Assembly (NCBI GenBank): GCA_021604525.1
Contig: BQJD01000005.1
Location: forward strand, 1-64,000
Source: a marine bacterium B5-7
Lineage (GTDB): Bacteria; Pseudomonadota; Gammaproteobacteria; Arenicellales; CAJQKF01
Length of the DNA stretch: 64,000 nucleotides
Direction: 5' to 3'
The translations under genes were made by a program, and so were the position numbers. Under the pieces are notes generated by a model. It ran no database searches. It saw nothing but the letters and a program-made list of their open reading frames with translations, and was not told the origin of the DNA. Below, one piece after another: positions 11,501 to 20,155 of the stretch; position 1 is the stretch's first letter; each line of letters opens with the position of its first letter.

Positions 11501-11555
11501 TTGGTTGGCTGCGATCGATACGGCCACCGCTTGCCAAACGATTAACCTGGCTCAC
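8532..11555 (-). CDS. soxA: Sarcosine oxidase alpha subunit
   Basis: 1007 residues, full length. The N-terminal 110 residues form a ferredoxin-like domain without iron-sulfur cysteines (FNGQLLHGYAGDTVASALLA). The NAD-binding Rossmann motif VVGAGPTGLVAAHAA is near residue 175. The C-terminal 400 residues form a GcvT/aminomethyltransferase-like tetrahydrofolate domain (MHVLRAEKGFIIVGQDTDG). In the complex, sarcosine is oxidised on the beta subunit, and this subunit channels the imine product to tetrahydrofolate, giving glycine and 5,10-methylene-THF plus H2O2. It overlaps soxD and soxG by 4 nt each, indicating a tight operon. Confidence 0.97.
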   Translation of the reverse strand: MSQVNRLASGGRIDRSQPIRFRFNGQLLHGYAGDTVASALLANGVTLIGRSFKYHRPRGIIGSGAEEPNAIFQIDEGAHTVPNLRATQTELYADLTATSVNCWPSLGFDVGVMNGWFSRLLPAGFYYKTFMWPKSMWMTYEGVIRKAAGLGRAPSQPDPDRYERRHAHCDVLVVGAGPTGLVAAHAAALGGGRVILVDEQSEMGGSLMATTQRIDGKPAMDFAAMVLSELRGMKNVTLLPRTTAFGYHDANFVTLNERCTHHLPITARRGPRERVWRVRATEVVLATGAIERPLVFGNNDLPGVMLASAVSAYIHRYGVLAGQRAVIFGNNDAIYRTALDIIDAGGSVLAVVDSRRRAAGDWREQVAAVGVSIRQGCVVSRASGGKHIRSVEVYRLDGDRIGAPEDVIECDLLAITGGFSPVVHLHAQSGGRPVFDHDKFCFVPGKSIQAERSAGAACGEYDLGECLRQGIDAGREAAAASAYAALVDSENNLNIEVAESVGSRPEALWLVPDRVAAGHGPKQFVDYQNDTSAADIKLAAREGYRSIEHVKRYTALGFGTDQGKLGNINGMAILAAEFGQSIEATGTTTFRPNYTPITFGAIAARDVDPMLFDPVRKTAMHPWHESHGAKFENVGQWKRPWYYPKAGESMREAVDRECLATRNGVGILDASTLGKIEIEGPDAAAFLNLIYTNAWSKLAVGRCRYGLMLGEDGMVMDDGVTTRLGENRYYMTTTTGGAAHVLSWMEQWLQTEWPHMKVCFTSVTDQWAVMSVAGPSSRAVVEKVCSGIDFSAEAFPFMSMREGEAAGVPARVFRISFSGELAYEINVPANYGQAVWEAVMTAGEEFDITPYGTETMHVLRAEKGFIIVGQDTDGSVTPIDLGMDWIVSKNKDFLGRRSLSRSDCQRSDRKQLVGLLSKDGTSVLPEGAQLVNDPPAEPLVTPVPMVGHVTSSYHSASLGHPIALALVKGGLSRMGGTIHACTLGGRVIECEITQPLFYDTDGERMRQ

Positions 11556-11833
11556 GTATCGATCTCCACAGGATCTTCATCCGGTCGATAAACAGCCATG
11601 ATCCGATAAGTAACGGTATCGCGAACTGCATTGAACCATCGCCGGCAGCCAGCGCCATGACACCACTGCTCGCGATGGACACCCTTGGTGTTGTCACGAA
11701 AGAAAAGATAATCACCCCATTGCTCATCGCTAAGGGCGTCCGGATTTTCCGGCCGGACGATATGCGCTTCGCCGCCGTAGCTGAACTCGGACTGATCACG
11801 CACACCACACCAGGGACATTCGATTTTCAGCAT
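11552..11833 (-). CDS. soxD: Sarcosine oxidase delta subunit, zinc-binding
   Basis: 93 residues. The N-terminal CPWC (Cys6, Cys9) and the central CHGAGC (Cys58, Cys63) are placed to bind the single zinc ion known in this family. The rest is short and charged, as usual for the delta subunit, which caps the alpha subunit. It lies 21 nt after soxB and overlaps the soxA start by 4 nt. Confidence 0.94.
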   Translation of the reverse strand: MLKIECPWCGVRDQSEFSYGGEAHIVRPENPDALSDEQWGDYLFFRDNTKGVHREQWCHGAGCRRWFNAVRDTVTYRIMAVYRPDEDPVEIDT

Positions 11834-11854
11834 GCCAGATAACTCAATACAAAC

Positions 11855-13105
11855 TCAATGTGCCACACCCGCGGCACCGTGTTCGTCGATCAGCGCGCCG
11901 GAGTGAAAACGGTCGATGGTAAAGGCGGCATTCAGGTCATGGGGTGCATCGCGGGCGATGGTGTGAGCGAATGCCCAACCGGAACCGGGTGTCGCCTTGA
12001 AGCCACCCGTACCCCAACCGCAATTGAAATAAAGACCATCAACCGGTGTTTTGGAAATAATAGGACACGCATCGGGACAGGTGTCGACGATACCGCCCCA
12101 CTGCCTTAACATGCGAACCCGGCTGAAAATGGGAAACAACGCGATAATTGCCGCGATGTTGCCTTCGATTGTCTGGAAACTGCCGCGTTGCCCGTAGCCG
12201 GTGTAGCTGTCGATGCCAGCACCGATGACCAACTCGCCTTTATCAGACTGGCTGATATAACCGTGCACGGCATTTGACATCACCACGGTATCAAGTACCG
12301 GTTTGATCGGCTCGGACACCAGCGCCTGCAGAGGGTGACTCTCGACCGGTAATCGAAAACCGGCCATTTGCGCCAACACCGAGCAGTGACCTGCCACCAC
12401 CACGCCCACTTTCGGCGCGCGAATCGTGCCACGCGATGTCTCGACACCGGTGACCTTGCCATCACTGCGAAGAATTCCGGTGACCTCGCAATTCTGAATG
12501 ATGTCAACGCCATGACGATCCGCCGCACGTGCGAAACCCCAGGCCACGGCATCATGACGAGCAACCCCGCCACGCGGCTGGAACGATGCGCCAAGCACTG
12601 GATAGCGGGTATTAGCCGACGTATCCATGATAGGCACTTTGCGCTTGATGTCCTGTGGTGTCAGGAATTGGGCGTCGATGCCGTTGAGTCGATTGGCGGT
12701 ACAGCGCCTGCTGATATCGCGAAGATCCTGTTCCGTATGACCGAGATTCATCACCCCACGTTGCGAGAACATGACGTTATAGTTGATCTCCTGACTCAAG
12801 CCTTCCCACAGCTTGAGCGACTTTTCATACAACAGAGCCGCTTCGTCCCACAGGTAATTTGAACGGACGATGGTGGTATTGCGACCGGTATTGCCGCCAC
12901 CCAGCCAACCCTTCTCGAGCACCGCGATACGCCCCACCTGGTGTTCGCGGGCCAGGTAATACGCGGTGGCCAGTCCATGGCCGCCGCCACCAATAATGAT
13001 GACATCATATTCGCTGGCGGGCTCCGGGCTGCGCCACGCCTTACCCCAACCTTCGTGAAACCCGAGGGCGTTTCGTGCCAGCGAAAAGATCGAGTACTTG
13101 CTCAT
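11855..13105 (-). CDS. soxB: Sarcosine oxidase beta subunit, flavoprotein
   Basis: 416 residues, a DAO-family flavoenzyme and the catalytic subunit that oxidises sarcosine. The FAD-binding [20 protein letters not shown] is at about 35-55. His184 in [12 protein letters not shown] aligns with the histidine that carries covalent FMN in known SoxB proteins. The C-terminal [18 protein letters not shown] is the family FAD-contact motif. It lies 60 nt after glyA and 21 nt before soxD in one minus-strand operon. Confidence 0.96.
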   Translation of the reverse strand: MSKYSIFSLARNALGFHEGWGKAWRSPEPASEYDVIIIGGGGHGLATAYYLAREHQVGRIAVLEKGWLGGGNTGRNTTIVRSNYLWDEAALLYEKSLKLWEGLSQEINYNVMFSQRGVMNLGHTEQDLRDISRRCTANRLNGIDAQFLTPQDIKRKVPIMDTSANTRYPVLGASFQPRGGVARHDAVAWGFARAADRHGVDIIQNCEVTGILRSDGKVTGVETSRGTIRAPKVGVVVAGHCSVLAQMAGFRLPVESHPLQALVSEPIKPVLDTVVMSNAVHGYISQSDKGELVIGAGIDSYTGYGQRGSFQTIEGNIAAIIALFPIFSRVRMLRQWGGIVDTCPDACPIISKTPVDGLYFNCGWGTGGFKATPGSGWAFAHTIARDAPHDLNAAFTIDRFHSGALIDEHGAAGVAH

Positions 13106-13165
13106 GAGTGCTTCATCATTGACCGGTGCGGAATTGATCAGAAACTATCGCAAAATGGCGGCAAC

Positions 13166-14422
13166 TTAACCGGCGTAAACCGGGAATCGTGAGCATAATG
13201 CCTTGACCTCATCGCGAACCCGGTCGATGACCGACTCGTTACCCATGTCATCGAGAATGTCGCAAATCCAGTTAACTACCTGTCGCATTTCAGCCTCCCT
13301 GAATCCGCGAGTCGTGGCTGCCGGTGAACCGATACGCAGGCCGCTGGTCACGAAGGGCGATCGCGGATCGTTCGGCACGGCATTCTTGTTAACGGTAATG
13401 TTGGCACGGCCGAGGGCAGCATCAGCATCCTTACCGGTAATGTCCTTGTCTATCAGGTCCAGCAGGAACAAATGGTCGTCGGTTCCGCCGGAGACAATCT
13501 TATACCCGCGGGCGATGAATTCATCAGCCATGGTCCGGGCATTGGCAACGGTCTGTTTCTGGTATTCCTTGAACTCAGGTGCAAGCGCCTCCTTGAAGGC
13601 CACTGCCTTGGCGGCGATCACGTGCATCAAAGGCCCACCCTGGGTTCCGGGGAATACCAATGAACTCAGCTTTTTTTCTATTGCCTCATTGCGTCGAGCC
13701 AGAATCAATCCACCGCGTGGTCCACGCAACGTCTTGTGTGTGGTGGTGGTTACCACATCGGCGATGGGTACTGGATTCGGGTAAAGACCCGCAGCCACAA
13801 GCCCAGCTACATGAGCCATATCGACCAGCAAATAGGCGCCGACTGAATCGGCTGCCTCACGAAACTGTTGCCAGTCCATAATACGTGAGTAGGCTGAAAA
13901 ACCGGCGACGATCAGTTTCGGCTTGTGCTCCAAAGCGAGTGCTTTTACGGCATCGTAATCAACCTCGCCGGTTGCCTCGTCAAGACCATACTGAACCGAG
14001 TTATAAATCTTCCCGGAAAAATTGACCTTGGCACCGTGGGTAAGATGTCCGCCATGGGCAAGACTCATGCCGAGCACGGTGTCATGGGGTTCAGCCAGGG
14101 CCATGTAAACCGCCGCATTTGCCTGGGAGCCGGAATGCGGCTGCACGTTACAATAGTCCGCGCCAAAAAGCTCCAGTGCGCGCTTGATTGCCAACTCTTC
14201 CGCGATATCTACAAACTCACAACCGCCGTAGTAGCGCTTTCCCGGATATCCTTCTGCATATTTGTTGGTCAGCACCGAGCCCTGCGCCTGCATCACCCGG
14301 GGGCTGGTGTAGTTTTCTGACGCAATCAATTCGATATGCTCTTCCTGACGCCGTTCCTCAGCCGTCATCGCAGTCCATAATTCCGGATCGAAATCCGCGA
14401 TATTCAGGGATTTTTCAAACAT
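13166..14422 (-). CDS. glyA: Serine hydroxymethyltransferase
   Basis: 418 residues, full-length PLP enzyme interconverting serine and glycine with tetrahydrofolate. The PLP lysine is Lys230 in [14 protein letters not shown], and [10 protein letters not shown] and the [13 protein letters not shown] substrate segments are intact. GGAG lies 8 nt before the ATG. It heads the sarcosine oxidase operon, so the glycine and methylene-THF made by sarcosine oxidase would flow straight into serine. The upstream gap 14423-14686 has a short GCCGG/CCGGC hairpin at 14445-14459 in the leader but no recognisable glycine riboswitch. Confidence 0.97.
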   Translation of the reverse strand: MFEKSLNIADFDPELWTAMTAEERRQEEHIELIASENYTSPRVMQAQGSVLTNKYAEGYPGKRYYGGCEFVDIAEELAIKRALELFGADYCNVQPHSGSQANAAVYMALAEPHDTVLGMSLAHGGHLTHGAKVNFSGKIYNSVQYGLDEATGEVDYDAVKALALEHKPKLIVAGFSAYSRIMDWQQFREAADSVGAYLLVDMAHVAGLVAAGLYPNPVPIADVVTTTTHKTLRGPRGGLILARRNEAIEKKLSSLVFPGTQGGPLMHVIAAKAVAFKEALAPEFKEYQKQTVANARTMADEFIARGYKIVSGGTDDHLFLLDLIDKDITGKDADAALGRANITVNKNAVPNDPRSPFVTSGLRIGSPAATTRGFREAEMRQVVNWICDILDDMGNESVIDRVRDEVKALCSRFPVYAG

Positions 14423-14716
14423 TCATTGTCTCCAGTTAGCAAGCGCCGGGAAAGCCGGCATAGCCTAAGTCGGCCCTTATCTTAAGGCGCGTCAGTGTAC
14501 GACTTTCAGTTGTCAGGCGGCGACGGGAAGACGAGCATAACATCGAATAATTGTTGTGGATGCATCGGGCTTTTTTTGATACAAATAGAACTCACCTGAA
14601 ACGGGCTAATCCGCGGTTTTCAATCGCTTCCTGGCACAATCTCAGCCTTGATTCGATCATGCGAATAGTTAAGATCGCGTTGTAACATGAATATTATCGA
14701 GCAACACTCATTTGCT

Positions 14717-15241
14717 ATGAAAACATTCATCGTACTCGTGCTATTCATTGCACTAGCGCCTTTTTGTGGGCTGATGGCTGACACACCGTCAACAGATTCA
14801 CTGTTCGCCAATCCAGTCAATGCACAAACCGGCAAGGATTATGAAAATAGCTGGAAATTCTCGGCCGAGTTTGGTTTCGGAGTAAAACACAACGATGATG
14901 GCGGTGTGGGACTCCTGCGAGGAACATTTGGCGACAAATCCTGGGGCGGTTGCGGCTTTGTGATCGGCGGCTGGACTGGGGAATTTCGCAACCAGGTTGT
15001 CGGACTCAACTGTATTAAACGAATTAAAATTGGGTGGTTTAAGAAACGCGAGTTCTACACGGGCATTGGTCTGGTTGATATCAGTGAAAGCAATATAGTC
15101 AACTCAAGCTTCGCATTCGAATTACATCTGCGTTATGTAATCAACAAGATTATCTCGCTGGCAGTGACCCACTACTCCAATGCAGGGACACACCATCCCA
15201 ATCGCGGGTTTAATTTCATCTCCGTTGAATTCGCGTTCTAG
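14717..15241 (+). CDS. PagL-like outer-membrane acyloxyacyl hydrolase homologue
   Basis: 174 residues from Met at 14717; the upstream ATG at 14687 is possible, but the 14717 start gives a clean signal peptide (MKTFIVLVLFIALAPFC). The rest alternates polar and hydrophobic residues like a small beta barrel and ends in Phe, typical of outer-membrane proteins. HYSNA near the C-terminus matches the His-x-Ser motif of PagL lipid A 3-O-deacylase. The position 14 residues after that His, where PagL has its catalytic Glu, is Asn here. Activity is therefore uncertain. It converges on the next gene with a 40-nt gap. Confidence 0.62.
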   Translation: MKTFIVLVLFIALAPFCGLMADTPSTDSLFANPVNAQTGKDYENSWKFSAEFGFGVKHNDDGGVGLLRGTFGDKSWGGCGFVIGGWTGEFRNQVVGLNCIKRIKIGWFKKREFYTGIGLVDISESNIVNSSFAFELHLRYVINKIISLAVTHYSNAGTHHPNRGFNFISVEFAF

Positions 15242-15281
15242 CACTCTTTGAACTAACGAAACTCGAGCATGCTCAAGCAAA

Positions 15282-18200
15282 CTATTTGACGCACTTGTCA
15301 ATAACCAAAAGGAGTTGTTCCGGAGTCAGGTTATCGATCTCGCTGCACCATTCCTGCTGCACTGCACCGATCCTGCGAATTTTAATACTGTCAAACTGAT
15401 CTTTCAGACCATCAAGCGCCTGCTTGACACCCAACAGGTCCGGGTAAGATCCCGCCATCAGGTTGTAGGTCAGCTCACCGCCCACACGACTTGAAAAAGC
15501 GACCAAGTCAGTTGCGTCAATCATGGTAGCCGCCTCTTCAACTTCAGATCGTGTTGCATCTCGAATGACTTCAATTGAAAAGGCATCATCCCGCTGACGA
15601 TACAACCAGGCGAGATCATTGAAACGCAGCTCTACAGATGCAACGGGATGGGTTGTCACTGTATCAACGGTGTCAGCGGATGCGTCACTTGTCGCCTCAG
15701 GAGACACGGCTGTGACTTGGGTGCCTGTCTCGCTGGTATTTGTCTCGCTGTCTTGTGGTTCGACCGAGGTCAAGTTGTTTACATCGTCACCCGGGCGATC
15801 AATAACCTTATCGTCGCCGGCATATTTGTCAGATGGATTAATGTCGCCACTGACTGTTTCGGCATCATCAGATTGCGGCGTCAGCATAGCCACGGCACGT
15901 TGCTCGTCATCGATTGACGCCACGCCAGATGATAGCGGCTCATCTGAACCCTGCCCGATGGAATCTGTTTCCGATAAAACAGGTGCTTCATCGACACCGG
16001 ACTCGGTAGTCGAGCCATTTTCCAAAGACGATGGATCGGTGTTCTTCTCTTCGGTTTCTGCCAACTGAAGAATGTCACCAATCGACGCTTCCTGATCCGC
16101 AGATCGCACTTCGATAAGAGTTGGCAATTCGTTAATGGTATTTGCATCATTACCGGCAATTGCCACGTCTTGTGTTGTTAACGAAGCAGTCATTGCTTCT
16201 GTTTTCTTATCCGTGTCCTTTGAGTGGTCGGCGTCATCTCCTTCTGCGTTTTCTACGTTTATCGTCTCGCTGTCTGTTTTCTCGTCAGGCACATCGTCAT
16301 TCGAAGAGGTAATCGCTACATTATTTGAATCATCAGGTGATAAAACGCCACTGTTGTCATCAGTCGCAGGAGGCACATCCGATTCGCTGATATTGGCAGT
16401 AATCCCGGACGTATCGATCGGCGTGGCCGGCAATACCGGCATCGGGGTTATTGCAGGCGATTCAACCGGCAGGGTATCAGCACTACTGGCTATCGAATCA
16501 ATATCCTCAGGCTTAACGGGTTCTGAATCTGATTGCACAAGCTCGCTCGCGACGCTTTCAACCAGACCACCGCCCGCTGGTGTGGTATCTGAAGCCTGAT
16601 CCGAATCTACATCGTTCGCATTGGATTCACGGGATGTATCGGCGATCACTACGTCATCACCGCTATCCAGGGGTATAGCAGGCTTATCATCTGCTTGTGC
16701 TGACGTCTCGTCTTTGGATTCGGCCTCGCCCTGATTTGCAACCTGGATATCCTCCACATTGCTGACCGCCTCGCTAACGACTTCGTTGTCAATATTCAGT
16801 TGATTAGCGGCGTTAGCAACCTGTTGGCGCTGCGAAGCAACCTCCGCCGTAAGCCTGTCATCGTCCAGATCAACCAGATATAACGCATTGATTGGCATCC
16901 ACGCAGTAAGCGATTCCGGCGCGCGAATACGCACCCATTGATTGGACGCGGAAAGGATCTGCACTTCAGCTCCCGATGGATAAATACCGACCGGTTGTGA
17001 ATTACGCGATGTAGATGGCAACGGTCGTGCTCGCACATTGCGACCGGTGATCTTGCCCGTCACTCCGTCATGTTCAATGAAACGACTGAAAATCCATAGC
17101 GGGATGCCGCCTGGAACCTCAATCCTTACCCAGTCGCCCCGGCGTTCCATTACCTTCACCAGCGTGCCTGATGGAAATAACTCGATACGCGCCGAGCTCA
17201 AACGGTTTAATACGTATGCTGATTGACCCTGTGGACCTACCCGCAGGTAATCACCCGGAGCGAATTTTCCTTCTTCGGCGGTTGTCGTAAACAGTACCGA
17301 TTCCTGCTCCGGTATCTCGCGAGGAGTCGCTTCGCTCGCTGTGCCGTCGGTCTCCTGTCGTACTGCGTTGTCTCCGTCACCATCGTCGACCTGGCTTGAT
17401 GCTCCTTCTGCAGTTGTGCCATTTACATGGTCATCGCTCCGCTCAACGCCCTGTGCGATGACAGGTTCCGCGGTTGCTGTCGATTCCAGGATCTCTGTCT
17501 GATTCTCGTTGGCATCTGTGCCCTGCTTCGTCGTCGTTTCGCTACCGGTCTGTGCGATAGACTCAGTCGCAGGCAGCTCCAAAGCAATCCCTTCCTGGAC
17601 GTTGTCACTTGCCTGATCACTGACCAGAGGTGGTTGAATTAATCTCTCGACACTCGCAGTGCCGTCTTCGACAGGCGGCGTGTTCTGTGCGACCCCGGTT
17701 GATTCGGAGCGCGGTTGGTCGGCTGTTACTACCTCTGTCGCAGGGGGAGATTCATTTTCCGCACTGACATTTGTTGAACCATTTATTACACCCGCCGCCT
17801 TGCCTTCAAGCTTGGGAGCAATGGTAATCGAAGTGCGACCTGAAGCTGTGATGCTTCCAGCGTCGACAGGTTCAGCCGATTCCGATGCCGCAGTACTGTT
17901 CCCTGAGGTTGTGTCCTTTGCATCCCCCTGCCCTGTGATCGCGACTGAATCAGATTCTGTGACTGGTCCAAGCGATGTATCCGAAGTTGCGGCAACGGTA
18001 GTATCAAGCCCTGCCGTATCAAGTCCTGTGACGAATTCTCCGGCTGATTCTCTGGCAGCCTCAATCACCACATCACGCATTGTTTGCCAGCGTGATTCGA
18101 TATTATCGGTATCATCCCTCAGTTCGTTAACGTCAATCGCTTCTACCCAGCCACTGATGGTTTCCGGGGAAAGCACACGTAACCAATCGCCCTTGCGCTC

Positions 18201-19118
18201 GATGGGAATCACTTCATCGCCATCGGCAAACATGCCAACCGGTTTAATATCAAGATTGTTGTTCGGCTCAGGAAGTCCAGACAAACCAGCACCATTGATC
18301 CGATAATTCTCACCGTCTGCAACGACAGATTGAGCCGGCACCCATACCGCCACACCCCCTGGCACCTGAACTCGAAACCAGCCACCGTTTTGCTCAATCA
18401 CCTGTAGCAATGCACCGGGTTCAAGCTTCCCTAAAATGGGTGATAAACGGTTGAATGACGAATACACCCATATTTCCCGGTCACTCACCTCGGCATATCC
18501 CTGCCAATCGCTGCTATTCAACCCGGCTGCCTGTGTATCGCTGACACTATTGCTTGCGGGGTTTTCGATTCCGACGCGATTCAGGAAATCTTCGGCAAGC
18601 TTGCTACCATTTTCAACGGCACGATTAAACCACGCTAATGCCTGACGCGAGTCCTGGTCCACATCTATCCCGTAAAAATAGGCGCGACCCAAGTGATATT
18701 GCGCGTCGGCGCTGCCATTTTCTGCAGCCACGTGCCACCATTCAAGCGCCTTGGCACGATCAGGGCGTACACCGGCACCGTGATACCAGGCATTGCCCAA
18801 TGCAAACTGGGCATCCGCGTTACCTTGCTCAGCAGCGCGAGTGAACCAGTAAGCTGCCTCGGATAAGTCGACCACCGTACCAGTGCCATCAGAGAACATC
18901 CGGCCGAGGCGATACTGGGACTCTGGATCACCTTCGTAGGCGTTGAGCAACCAGATTTCCAGCGCTTGCTGGTAATCTTCCTCCTCATATGCCTGCATGG
19001 CCCGATCCATCGCCGTATCGTCGGCATTGGCAGGTAACGGAGTCAAAGCGTAACCTGTTACCAGCAGCAAGAAAGCGCAACATGGCAACAGACCCGTCAT
19101 TTTCAAATAGTTATTCAT
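15282..19118 (-). CDS. Sel1-repeat / SH3 / SPOR envelope protein with long acidic linkers
   Basis: 1278 residues. There is a signal peptide (AFLLLVTGYALTPLPANA). Residues 35-190 carry four or five Sel1-like TPR repeats (SQYRLGRMFSDGTG, AQFALGNAWYHGAG, AQYHLGRAYFYG). Bacterial SH3-like modules with GGWFRVQVPGG, GDWVRIEVPGG and similar cores lie near 225-330 and 640-770, in two pairs. Between and after them lie long, poorly conserved Asp/Ser/Thr/Glu-rich linkers. The C-terminal 80 residues (YNLMAGSYPDLLGVKQALDGL) look like a SPOR domain, which binds denuded glycan at the septum. A periplasmic, peptidoglycan-associated role is inferred; no enzymatic domain is visible. Confidence 0.85.
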   Translation of the reverse strand: MNNYLKMTGLLPCCAFLLLVTGYALTPLPANADDTAMDRAMQAYEEEDYQQALEIWLLNAYEGDPESQYRLGRMFSDGTGTVVDLSEAAYWFTRAAEQGNADAQFALGNAWYHGAGVRPDRAKALEWWHVAAENGSADAQYHLGRAYFYGIDVDQDSRQALAWFNRAVENGSKLAEDFLNRVGIENPASNSVSDTQAAGLNSSDWQGYAEVSDREIWVYSSFNRLSPILGKLEPGALLQVIEQNGGWFRVQVPGGVAVWVPAQSVVADGENYRINGAGLSGLPEPNNNLDIKPVGMFADGDEVIPIERKGDWLRVLSPETISGWVEAIDVNELRDDTDNIESRWQTMRDVVIEAARESAGEFVTGLDTAGLDTTVAATSDTSLGPVTESDSVAITGQGDAKDTTSGNSTAASESAEPVDAGSITASGRTSITIAPKLEGKAAGVINGSTNVSAENESPPATEVVTADQPRSESTGVAQNTPPVEDGTASVERLIQPPLVSDQASDNVQEGIALELPATESIAQTGSETTTKQGTDANENQTEILESTATAEPVIAQGVERSDDHVNGTTAEGASSQVDDGDGDNAVRQETDGTASEATPREIPEQESVLFTTTAEEGKFAPGDYLRVGPQGQSAYVLNRLSSARIELFPSGTLVKVMERRGDWVRIEVPGGIPLWIFSRFIEHDGVTGKITGRNVRARPLPSTSRNSQPVGIYPSGAEVQILSASNQWVRIRAPESLTAWMPINALYLVDLDDDRLTAEVASQRQQVANAANQLNIDNEVVSEAVSNVEDIQVANQGEAESKDETSAQADDKPAIPLDSGDDVVIADTSRESNANDVDSDQASDTTPAGGGLVESVASELVQSDSEPVKPEDIDSIASSADTLPVESPAITPMPVLPATPIDTSGITANISESDVPPATDDNSGVLSPDDSNNVAITSSNDDVPDEKTDSETINVENAEGDDADHSKDTDKKTEAMTASLTTQDVAIAGNDANTINELPTLIEVRSADQEASIGDILQLAETEEKNTDPSSLENGSTTESGVDEAPVLSETDSIGQGSDEPLSSGVASIDDEQRAVAMLTPQSDDAETVSGDINPSDKYAGDDKVIDRPGDDVNNLTSVEPQDSETNTSETGTQVTAVSPEATSDASADTVDTVTTHPVASVELRFNDLAWLYRQRDDAFSIEVIRDATRSEVEEAATMIDATDLVAFSSRVGGELTYNLMAGSYPDLLGVKQALDGLKDQFDSIKIRRIGAVQQEWCSEIDNLTPEQLLLVIDKCVK

Positions 19119-19284
19119 GTAGACAATCCGGCTCGGTCAAAGCGTACGGTACATTAAATATGCAACTCGTCGCCCGGCGCATTGCGAAAGCGTAACGCAG
19201 AAGATAGAAATTATAGCTCGGCGAACTTAAGCCACAAGGAGACCTGACATTCGCCAAGAATGTCAAATTGTGTGAATTCTCTCG

Positions 19285-20094
19285 TTAATCTGCGGAATCA
19301 TCCCGGGTCGGTTCAGTTACCTGCGATGCGGCACGCCAGCGCCGAATAGAACCAAGCGAACGACCATAGACGTGGGCAAGTAAATCGGCCCCATAACGAA
19401 ATTCCTGACCCACCGGGCAATTTTCTCGCGCCACGCAGGTTAGCGCACAGGGAGAATCATCCGTCAGCCTGAAATCGACACAGGCATTCAGGTCGAAATG
19501 ACCCACTTCGCCCGGGGCATCGACCGGGCAGGCCATGAGGCACTCATGACCACGACAGTTTGCACAAATATCACCAAGCTTTGCTGTAGACGTAATCGGC
19601 AAATCCTGCACCATTGCAATGACCACCCGATAGGCGAACCAGGTTCCAAATTCAGGATGTATGTCGATGCCAAGCCATGACGGCACGCCAAAACCGGCGG
19701 CCAGTCCCAGGCGCTGCAATGAAAAACCACAATCGCCCGGATACAAAATGAGGAAATCTTTCTCCTCCAAATGGCGAGAAACGATCTCCGTGACCCGCGT
19801 CGTGCTGAAATCATCGATCGGATCGGCAGTTGAATAGGCGCCGGAACCCGCTTCCCTCCAGAAATCGCCTCCTGTATTACCGATCAACAGCAACCTGATC
19901 CTGTCTAACGGTTCGTCCAGGCCCTTGCCATGCAAAGTGTTCAGGATTTGCTGCGATAACGACGCATCGAGCTGATCGAGTGCAACCAACGACACCGCGC
20001 CGAGCCCGATAGACTCAAGATCGGCCCGAACGCGTTCATCGACCTGCCGGGCATCTGTTTGCGGTGGATTGACCTTTGGATGTTTGTTCATCAA
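19285..20094 (-). CDS. Short QueG-like 4Fe-4S protein
   Basis: 269 residues. The C-terminal half carries two cysteine clusters, CANCRGHECLMACP and CALTCVARENCP, giving eight or nine cysteines suited to two [4Fe-4S] clusters. The N-terminal half (FLILYPGDCGFSLQRLGLAAGFGVPSW region) resembles the cobalamin-binding part of epoxyqueuosine reductase QueG. It is about 100 residues shorter than true QueG and lacks the C-terminal HEAT-like repeats. Either a related reductase or a cobalamin/Fe-S protein of unknown substrate. It stands alone on the minus strand, divergent from the phosphodiesterase gene. Confidence 0.72.
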   Translation of the reverse strand: MMNKHPKVNPPQTDARQVDERVRADLESIGLGAVSLVALDQLDASLSQQILNTLHGKGLDEPLDRIRLLLIGNTGGDFWREAGSGAYSTADPIDDFSTTRVTEIVSRHLEEKDFLILYPGDCGFSLQRLGLAAGFGVPSWLGIDIHPEFGTWFAYRVVIAMVQDLPITSTAKLGDICANCRGHECLMACPVDAPGEVGHFDLNACVDFRLTDDSPCALTCVARENCPVGQEFRYGADLLAHVYGRSLGSIRRWRAASQVTEPTRDDSAD

Positions 20095-20155
20095 TTATGT
20101 TTGTTCATCAAATACTGCGGCGTAAAAATTTCTGAATTATCGGTAGCCATCTGAT

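Noticed and set aside
7909..11833. Reading the sox names as thiosulfate-oxidation genes
   Set aside because: The proteins are clearly sarcosine oxidase subunits, not SoxAX/YZ/B/CD of sulfur oxidation.
14423..14686. Glycine riboswitch upstream of glyA
   Set aside because: The conserved aptamer cores were not found; only a 5-bp hairpin is present.
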